From NCBI GenBank assembly GCA_013368315.1, contig JAACJM010000030.1, positions 124,001 through 188,000 of the forward strand: a stretch of 64,000 nt of DNA. The letters run 5' to 3'. The DNA comes from Tetrapyrgos nigripes (lineage: Eukaryota; Basidiomycota; Agaricomycetes; Agaricales; Campanellaceae). Shown here piece by piece: positions 56,535 through 64,000 of this stretch. The translations under genes and the position numbers were made by a program. Under the pieces are notes generated by a model. That model did not search any database. It worked only from the letters and a program-made list of their open reading frames with translations, and was not told the DNA's origin. How positions within the stretch are numbered: position 1 is the first letter of the stretch; every line of letters begins with the position of its first letter.

Positions 56535-57263
56535 ATGCCACCAAGAGCCACTCAACAAAACAGTGGATCGCCACCTGTCGCGTCAAACTTCCTCCACAAC
56601 CACCATGTCCTCGTTAGTTTACAGTGTCGCAAATCTCTCTCTATTGCTGACCCGCCGTCCGGGTTTAGTACCTATTCCGATGACACCGAATTTTACGATG
56701 ACCCATCTCCAGAAGAATTAGTCCAGGTTCGTCGTCGCGTTTTGACTCTAATCACCAGCGCCCTGACGTCTTGCAGTGTTGTAGTGCTATTGCAAAACCA
56801 ACCATTCACAGTATACAATATTCCGTCTGGAATCATGCCATGGTATGGACCTACCCACAAACCTCCGCCCTTCCTACTTGGTGCAATCATCACCATTCAC
56901 GACTACCGCAAATTGGGTCGACACGTCGAAACCCTCCCCGAAGCTAAAGCCATTGCCGCTGAATCCGATACCCGCGACTGGTCAATCCTTACTGGATTAT
57001 ACCTTGCCAAGAGATGCAAGTTGGTCGAATACCTTGATAGCGATGGTACCAACATGGGTCTGAGGACTGTTTGGACGCGAGGCAAGGAGGAAGTCATGCT
57101 TGTTATCTGCTCGAACTACGACTACGAGGATGAGTTCCCCACTGAGCAGGTTGAGAACCTGTTGGATGCGCTAGAAGAAGCTGGAATTTATTCAACAAAG
57201 TTGAGATGGTGTCTGGAGAGTCGATGGTACTGTTATCGCTTTGACGGCCCAAATGAGAAGTAG
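56535..57263 (+). CDS. Small protein of unknown function, intact family copy
   Basis: A single exon from ATG at 56535 to TAG at 57261-57263 encodes 242 residues. It has an acidic segment YSDDTEFYDDPSPEELVQ, a middle hydrophobic stretch (TLITSALTSCSVVVLL), then HDYRKLGRHVETLPEAKAIA. The C-terminal half has CSNYDYEDEFPTEQVENLL and RWCLESRWYCYRF. No family is recognised. Two broken copies at 48525-49156 and 51251-51370 show that this is the best preserved member here. The N-terminal 30 residues are uncertain because the copies suggest another start near 56607. Confidence 0.55.
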   Translation: MPPRATQQNSGSPPVASNFLHNHHVLVSLQCRKSLSIADPPSGFSTYSDDTEFYDDPSPEELVQVRRRVLTLITSALTSCSVVVLLQNQPFTVYNIPSGIMPWYGPTHKPPPFLLGAIITIHDYRKLGRHVETLPEAKAIAAESDTRDWSILTGLYLAKRCKLVEYLDSDGTNMGLRTVWTRGKEEVMLVICSNYDYEDEFPTEQVENLLDALEEAGIYSTKLRWCLESRWYCYRFDGPNEK

Positions 57264-58067
57264 CAATGACGCTTACTTGGTGAATCTCTTTTATTCCTCA
57301 TTTCTCAGACACCGAGCTGACGAGCGCCCAGACCACACTTGTGTAAATATATCAGAACCTGCATTTCTCGCTCACACAATGCCATTCATTGTATGAGAGT
57401 CTGGTCTGAGTCCGCCCTATAATGTCACCCACGAGGAGAGAGATCTAGTCGTCCAGGCCTTTTCCATGCTTCGTCATTCTCATTCTTGTTTACCACTTTT
57501 TGAAATCAATAGCAGCTTTCGTCAAGGTCCGTCTGTTCGCATTTCAAACCGCCCTTGTCTCGTTTGACTTGACTCGACACTGAGAGTATGCTGACTCTTT
57601 CTGGACAGCAAAGAAGACTAGTCATCTGCAGTATATTCCCCTTCTTCACACTTCTCATGGGCTACACTTACTGCTCATTGACATTCGTTGTCAGTCCAAC
57701 TATGTCTCGTATTCATCGCTTGCACTCGCAGGTTCTCTGCCTGGCGAGGATATCTGCTTTCCTGTTCTGACTTTGAACTACGTCTACTTAAGCTAAGGTT
57801 ATCGTATAGTATAAGACTCTTGTTAATATCTAGAAATCTACCATTTTTTTGTGCGCAGAAGCGAATGAGCGAGGCCATATCGTCTCCACGCCACACGAAC
57901 TTAGGTGAGTTCTTCACCTTGGTGGTGGGTTATGAAGTGGTTGTGCATTGTCAAGCCTGGGTCAAACTGACGCGCCGGCCTTTCTCATCTTCTACAACAA
58001 TCTGTCTGGAACTTTGGAGATAGGTCAGTCCTTGCCATTGTTTAGCGCTAACTATTCATAAACTGAG
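57264..58067. other. Intergenic with old duplicated fragment
   Basis: No gene. The part near 57985-58030 (CTACAACAATCTG, CTGGAAC) matches 60365-60400, so an upstream piece was duplicated together with the F-box genes. Confidence 0.5.
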
Positions 58068-58224
58068 AACTCGACACAGGACCTGTTCCTAATTTACTAC
58101 TACCGGTGAAAAAAATTGCTCAGAATTACCGTTTGCGCATTGGATGAAACTCGACACATGACCTGTTCCTAATCTACTACTACCACTGAAAGAGACTACT
58201 CGGAACTAGCGTTTGCGAAATGGG
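58068..58224 (+). repeat. Tandem duplication in the promoter of F-box gene 1
   Basis: Two units of about 78 bp (58068-58146 and 58148-58224) share AACTCGACACA, GACCTGTTCCTAAT, TACTACTACC and GTTTGCG. A single unit precedes F-box gene 2 (60435-60508). The second unit runs into the start codon; the first has GCGCATTGGATG at the equivalent place, so it is a dead duplicate of the start region. Confidence 0.75.
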
Positions 58225-59988
58225 CGACAGGTGCGTATTCGAGTTCCTTCATCAGACTATCTTGCTAAAACCCTCTTAAGAAGGCACTCTACGGGCAGGA
58301 CGCCTCAGGAACTATTGCTTTTGGAAACATTTCCATCGTTTCAACCACGCGTCCAGGACATCGACCTGCAATCTCCACGAGACCGTATTCGCTCACCAGG
58401 CTCTCCCACATCCTCAGAATCCAGCCAGCTCTCTGAACTCATTTCGAATACCGAGCAGGATCTTTCTGACTACGAGAAAGACATACGCAGTCTAGAGAAC
58501 GTTCTGTTGGATCTCAGCAAGAAAAAACAGGCGTTGGAGCGTTATGTGGACCATTGCAAAGCCTATCTTTCCCCTATTCGCAGACTGCCTACGGAAATTA
58601 TGGGCGAAATCTTTCTAATCTATCAGGACCTCCATAGGTCTAACAGGAAGGATCGCCAGTTCAGAGAGCCTCTGAACGACTCTCTGTACTCAAGTGAAGA
58701 TATGACGGCCTTGGTGCTGAGTTCGGTGTGCAAACTATGGCATAGTATCTGCCTCTCCACTCCCTCCCTCTGGTCGCGCTTTTCGCTGAATATAAGCGAA
58801 GAGTGCGGCTCTCTGTTCCATCTACTCGAAATATATCTCTCGCGGTCAAAACAACACCCTCTCACCTTTGATATCTTTGTCGAGGAAAGGGTGACCTCCA
58901 ATAATACCATTATACCACTCCTTCTCACCCAATCGCATCGTTGGTTTTGTACGAGTTGTTGTTGCGGACCTGACTTTGACGCGGGTTTGGATATGCAGAT
59001 GGACCTTCCTCTCCTACAAAATCTCGAAGTAACGTACGGAATGCTTGCTGAAGACCCTCTCGGCATTTTTGCCAGCGCCCGTACACCTAGGACAGTCTCC
59101 TTGCTCGGGATATCCGAATTTCTTCATTCAAGCTTACGCTGGGACCAAATCCACTTCCTTCGTGCGCACGAACTTTGCACTGGCGATGTTGGCCTTCCCA
59201 GATATGTGTGGGAGTTGGCCCAGAAATGCTGTGCCCTTCGTTCCCTGGAATTGGACTTTGACGAGTATGCACTTCATGAACCAGCCGGACTCACAAGCAG
59301 TATACATCTGAGCAAGCTAGAAAGCTTGTGTCTACATTGTGTCACGTGGTATGATGTCTTCGAGCTCTTCTCTGTCTCCGCATTTCCCAACTTGCGCAAG
59401 TTATCACTATGCGCCTTCTTAGACGAGTTCGATGACGAGGATCCTTCTCCGAACACTGCCGCATTTCCTGCCTTCATTTCCCGGTCCCAGTGTTCCATAT
59501 CTATCCTCAGGCTGGAAAGCCTCCAAAAATCTACGGTACAACTTGTCTGCGGCTTGCTGCACCATATACCCACCTTGACCGAGCTCATTGTAGAAGAAGA
59601 AATCTTGCTCCACACGAAAAGTCATGACCCATATACCATGGCAACCTTGATGGAGACCCTACATGTCCCTAAGAATCCTGCTGAGGCAGAAAGACGATCT
59701 GGAGAACACGAACCTGTCCTACCCCTTCTCCATCGACTCGTCATGGAAGTCAATGCAGATCGGTTTGAGGCCTCTCGGTTTGTAGACATGCTTGAGTCGC
59801 GAGGGCTGGCTGGAGGGAGTCTGGGTGCTTTGAAGTCGGTGCGACTTTTCTTACAGTGGAGTTGTGGTGCCGACGACTGCACCCTGCTAGGTCTACAGTC
59901 GCTGCGGGGACCCGGCATAGAAATCATCACGAGCACGGGTACGTGTCGAAGGCGGTTGAGGAATGAAGATAGCGAACCCTGCATCTGA
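58220..59988 (+). CDS. F-box protein with N-terminal coiled coil, gene 1
   Basis: Exon 1 is 58220-58230 (ATGGGCGACAG). A 68-bp GT-AG intron follows, and exon 2 is 58299-59988, giving 566 residues. The same two-exon structure in gene 2 supports this start over an upstream in-frame codon. A coiled coil at about residues 52-93 (DYEKDIRSLENVLLDLSKKK) runs into an F-box at about 95-140 (YLSPIRRLPTEIMGEIFL, then SVCKLWHSI). A leucine-rich C-terminal half follows (NLRKLSL, HIPTLTELIVEEE). F-box proteins recruit substrates to SCF ubiquitin ligases. This type is greatly expanded in Agaricomycetes; the target is unknown. Confidence 0.88.
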
Positions 59989-60502
59989 TGCGGCAATTAA
60001 TAGAGGAAATGCTTTGTGGACTCGAGAGTAGTAATTGAAGCGCCGTCCGTTGAAAGCATGTAGCATAGATTATAACAAAAGTTTGAACTACATATTGGCT
60101 ATCACTAGTATAGATCATTGCAAAAGCACTGGTGGATGTCAATGCGGGAGGAACCAAAGTACCGGCTGCGGTTCCCAGTTCTGGAAGACAGGAAGATGCA
60201 ACTATTGGTTGAGCGAATGAGGTGGTTGTGTTGTGTTCGGATTGGTCAGTGCGAATGGTCTGAAGTGTTCAAAGCAGGTAACATCATTGGATTTGGTGAC
60301 TGGTCAGTGTTTCAACTGATCGCCGACTTCGCGGCCAGGTTATCCTCCGTTTCTCATATTACTCTACAACAATCTGGCTGGAACCGTGCAGATTATTGGT
60401 GAGTCCTTGCTATTAATTTGTGCCAACTATTCATGAACTCGACACAGGACCTGTTCCTAATTTACTGCTACCGCTGACACACCAGAATTATCGTTTGCGC
60501 AA
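59989..60502. other. Spacer between the F-box genes, with duplicated promoter
   Basis: An open stretch at 60118-60402 shows no recognisable domain. The last 70 bp are the single promoter unit shared with gene 1. Confidence 0.5.
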
Positions 60503-62237
60503 ATGGGCGACTCGGACAGGTGTGTATTCGTGTTCCTTCGTCAGGCTATCTTGCTAAAACCTTCTAAGACACTCTACAGGCAGGACGCCTCTGGAACTAT
60601 TGCTTTTGCAAACATTTCCATCGTTTCAACCACGCGTCCAGGACATCGACCTGCAATCTCCACGAGACCGTATTCGCTCACCAGGCTCTCCCACATCTTC
60701 AGAATCCACCCAGCTCTCCGAACTCATTTCGAATGCCGAACAGGATCTTTTTGACTACGAGAAAGACATACACATTCTAGAGAACGTTCTGTTGGATCTC
60801 AGCAAGAAAAAAGAGGAGTTGGAGCGTTATGTGGATCACTGCAAAGCCTATCTTTCCCCTATTCGCAGACTGCCTACGGAAATTATGGGCGAAATCTTTT
60901 TATACTATCAGGACCTCCATAGGTCTAATAGGGAGGATGGCCAGTATAGGGAGCCTCTGACCGGGACTCCATACAGGAATCAGGCTATGACGGCTTTGGT
61001 GCTCAGTTCGGTGTGCAAACTATGGCACACTATTACCCTTGCTACTCCCCGACTCTGGTCGCGCTTTTCGTTGCAGATAAGCGAAAAGTGCGCCCCTCTA
61101 TCCCATCTACTCGAAATATATCTCTCGAGGTCAAAACAGCACCCTCTCACCTTTGATATCGCTGTTTACGGAGAAGGGCCGACTTCCAAGAACATTATAC
61201 GCCTGCTTTCTGCCCATTCCCATCGTTGGTCTTTTGTGAGTTGTTATGGCAGATGTACGGGTTTGAATATGCAGACGGACCTTGCTCTTCTGCAATCCCT
61301 CGAAATGAAGTACGGAGGTGCTAACTCTCTCGATGCATTCGCTGGCGCACGTACTCTTCGGACAGTCACCCTGTTTTACATATCCAGACTCCATTCAAAC
61401 TTGCCCTGGGACCAAGTCCATTTTCTTCGTGCGCACAGACTTGAGATCGATACTGGCCTTCCCAAATATGTGTGGGAGTTGGCCCAGAAATGCCGTGCCC
61501 TTCGTTCCCTAGAATTGAACTTCGACCATTTCCCACCTCATGAACAAGCCGGATTCACAAGCAGCCTTCATTTGAGCAAGCTAGAAAGCTTGAGTCTACA
61601 GCATGTTATGTCTTACAACGTCTGCGAGCTCTTCTCTGTCTCCACACTCCCCAGCTTGCGCAAATTATCACTTGGACTATATCACGAGGGGCCTACTCCG
61701 AACACTGCCGCATTTTCTGACTTCATTTCGAGGTCCCAGTGTTCTCTATCTGTCTTGAGGTTCACAAAGCTCAGGAAATCCATGGTACAACTTGTTTGTG
61801 GCATGTTGCACCATATACCGACCTTGACCGAGCTCATTGTAGGAGAAGGAATCACGCATCTCGACAAGAGATATCATGATCCAATTACCATGACAACCTT
61901 GATGGAGACCCTGCATGTCCCTCCGAATTCTGTTGAGGCAGAAAGACGACCTGGAGAAAACGAACCTGTCCTACCCCTTCTCCATCGACTCGTCATGGAA
62001 GTCAATGCAGATGTTTTCGAAGCCTCTCGGTTTGTAGACATGCTCGAATCGCGAGGGATGCTGGCTGGAGGGAGTCTGGGTGCTTTGAAGTCGGTGCAAC
62101 TTTTCTTACAGTGGAATGATGGTGCCAAGGACTCACATCTACAATCGTTGGAGACCTGGCCGGGGATGGAAATCATTGCGAGCACCAGTGCGTCTAGACA
62201 GTACCTACACAATGAAGATAGCCAACGCTGGGTCTGA
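60503..62237 (+). CDS. F-box protein with N-terminal coiled coil, gene 2
   Basis: Exon 1 is 60503-60519 (ATGGGCGACTCGGACAG). The intron is 64 bp and exon 2 is 60584-62237, giving 556 residues. It is a tandem paralogue of gene 1 along its whole length: coiled coil (DYEKDIHILENVLLDLSKKK), F-box (YLSPIRRLPTEIMGEIFL) and a leucine-rich region. The N-terminal 100 residues are nearly identical; the substrate-side region is clearly more diverged, which suggests relaxed or diversifying selection on target binding (inference). It is intact. Confidence 0.88.
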
Positions 62238-62629
62238 TGCCAGGCAATGAATCGGGAAAGGCTTTGTTGAAGAGGGAGAGTAATGGTAGAAATGTGAACT
62301 ACATCATCTTGGGCTATCACTCCTCTACATGTTTGACTTGTTTATGTACCGATACCAATGAATTGAGAATTGCATAGACTCTATCCCGGAATAAATGATT
62401 TATTCTACCTCTATCACTGCTACCCCCAGGGGCTATTGCCAGGATGGCCCACCTGACATATGTAAAACTATGTCACGGACACCCAGTATACACCACCACT
62501 GCTACCCCTGAAAAGAAACCACTGTCGAGGACCGTCGACATCGAGCTCATGAATTAGGCGTTCGAGCTTCCCGCAAGGAACCGAGGGATATGAACCTTGT
62601 TAAGAAGCTCGAAAAAGACGTCATCCTTT
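62238..62629. other. Intergenic
   Basis: Two converging 3' ends. No gene or repeat was recognised. Confidence 0.5.
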
Positions 62630-63858
62630 TCAGTCTTCTTCGTCTGATTCGCTCTCCCAGTACAGATCATCGTCGTCCTCTTCCACGTCCTCGGATTTGT
62701 ACATCACCCTATGTGATTCGTCTACCAGATCACTCTGGGGCTCTTCATCCGAAAACGACTCCAGCTGCTCAACCCACTCCATATCGTCAGGTACACTGAT
62801 TCCTAGAAAAAGCCCAGCACCGTATCCTACACAGTCTAGAGTGTACTTTGGTAAACCTCCGGAAGCCAGGGTTGGTAATCCACAGCACAAGAAGAACAAG
62901 AAACGTTCTTGCTGCTTGTATCGGAGAGGAGTAGGGGCGTCGCTACGCCAAATGAACCTATCGGGACGGGATGCGGAAGCGGAAGCGTTTGGTCCTAAAC
63001 GGTGCAGGCAGCCACACAAGATGGCATCAAAATATTGGAAGGCCCGCAGATGATACTTGGAGTAAGGGTGACCGATAAATCCACGAATGTGGGTTAACCA
63101 CCCCAGCCTGTGGTCGTTGCGAATCCAGAGGTTGTCGTCGAGAGGAGCTCGAGCTGACGTGAATAATTGGTTCGCACATGAATAGAAGGTCTTGCCTGAA
63201 AACCAATAAGTTTCAGTAAAAGGTGGTGCGAAATAGATACTGACCAAACTCGTAAATCTCGAGGACACTCATCGCCATGCAGCTCTATGGCCATCTTCAG
63301 GCAGAGTACGTAAACTCTGGCCATGAGAAGGCCGAGTTGGACTTGGCTTAACGCGACCAGTTCGACTTCACGTTTGCCTTCCAGATCGAGATGAGGAAAC
63401 ACCTTGAGGATAGTGTCGGGTAGCGCTCGGTCGACATAGAGAAGGCTCAAGATTATATGCTGGTTAGTGGCCCGAGCAAAGTTGAGGCTCTCAAGGATAG
63501 TCGCCTGGCAGGTTTGAATGAACTCGTTATGGTCACCTGTAGGAGGAATGTACAATTTAGAAGAGAATAACCCACCAAGAGAGATTTATTGACCATACAT
63601 TTTCTGAGCCATGAACATGGACGCTGCTAAATCTACAACATGCCAACCAATCGCTTCTTGGTAGGATTTGTCGGCTAGAGATTGAGAAAGTAGGAATCAG
63701 CCAGTAGACTTGTCAGAACACGGAAATTGAAAACTTACCTGGCCCGGCGACAGTACTAACTTCAGGAAGTACGGGATCAGAAATCTGGACAGTACCTGAG
63801 CCTCCAGCGTCAGCAGACGAGTGAGCTGAGGTCAAAGCCGAGCTCGGTACTAGGACAC
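62630..63858 (-). CDS. Unrecognised multi-exon gene, start not resolved
   Basis: Exons (minus) include 63858-63739, 63674-63594, 63536 to about 63270, and 63195-62630. The first three join in phase through GT-AG introns (ADKSYQEAIGWHVVDLAAS, MYGDHNEFIQTCQATILES). To enter the last exon (KTFYSCANQLFTSARAPLD, ending in an acidic DDDDLYWESESDEED tail) either a donor GTCCTC near 63269 is used, or one base is wrong. The helical pattern around TNQHIILSLLYVDRALPD is weakly reminiscent of fungal cyclin boxes, but I do not claim this. The start codon lies upstream of 63858 and was not found. Confidence 0.55.
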
Positions 63859-63962
63859 CTTGAAAGAGAGGGGAGATGTGACGTGACTTGTTTACAGTTT
63901 AGTGACGAGACGGATCAAATTTGTTCGCGTCAAACCCTCACTACTACAGTCCGAGACTCACT

Positions 63963-64000
63963 TTGTCTCTATCATTGAGCTCGACTATCGAAGACAATAC
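63963..64000 (+). repeat. 38-bp inverted match to the UBA2 5' end
   Basis: These last 38 bp are identical to the reverse complement of 35551-35588, which overlaps the region just upstream of the UBA2 start. Orientation predicts that a second UBA2-like copy, or a remnant, would start to the right of the window on the plus strand. Confidence 0.8.

Noticed and set aside
62697..63053. Plus-strand 118-residue protein
   Set aside because: It is the antisense shadow of the minus-strand gene at 62630-63195.

Overview
This window looks like nuclear DNA of a filamentous basidiomycete, most likely an Agaricomycete. The reasons are short GT-AG introns of about 45-90 bp, many per gene, the coiled-coil plus F-box protein type, a Mug135-like protein, and chromodomain Ty3/gypsy together with Ty1/copia elements. 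I cannot name the species. No bacterial, CRISPR, rRNA or tRNA features were seen.

Positions 1-30224 are a transposon nest. A 144-147 bp satellite carries a 430-bp MITE (547-976). A Ty1/copia element, Copia-1, has LTRs at 1465-1738 and 21710-21983 and an ATAAC target duplication, and it has been expanded to 20.5 kb by later insertions. These are a 5'-truncated chromodomain Ty3/gypsy element (Gypsy-1, to 12829), which is itself interrupted by a complete second copia element (Copia-2, 3547-9118, target duplication GGCAG), and a long diverged inverted repeat (about 13568-17695), which is itself interrupted by a solo LTR (14640-15164). Next to it lies a complete younger Ty3/gypsy element, Gypsy-2 (22299-30224, target duplication CACAC), of the same family as the solo LTR. 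Across these elements I count 20 in-frame nonsense codons: 19 TGA and one TAG. This is the pattern expected from C-to-T decay at CGA codons. Most reading frames otherwise remain free of frameshifts.

Positions 30225-32950 hold more satellite, a pseudogene fragment copied from a membrane-protein gene further right, and inside it a Mutator-like element with 135-bp terminal repeats and a 9-bp target duplication.

Positions 32960-64000 are mostly host genes. In order they are: UBA2 (SUMO-activating E1 subunit, minus), a Mug135-like gene (minus), an ankyrin-MYND gene (plus), three copies of a Wntless-like multi-pass membrane protein (minus, minus, plus) separated by an F-box/LRR pseudogene and an unknown membrane-anchored protein, a small unknown gene present in one intact and two broken copies, a tandem pair of F-box proteins (plus) and an unrecognised gene (minus). 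One Wntless-like copy carries a 959-bp hAT-type element in an intron without damage to its coding sequence. The last 38 bp of the window repeat, inverted, the 5' end of UBA2.

The genes do not form a metabolic cluster. The theme is local duplication and decay: inverted duplication of the Wntless-like gene, tandem F-box duplication, and dispersed fragments. Several host genes carry single-base frameshifts that could be real or assembly errors. The most unusual observations are small WG/GW-rich reading frames linked to the LTR elements, the TGA-only decay pattern, and several clean insertion events for which the empty site or a paralogous intact copy is also present in the window.
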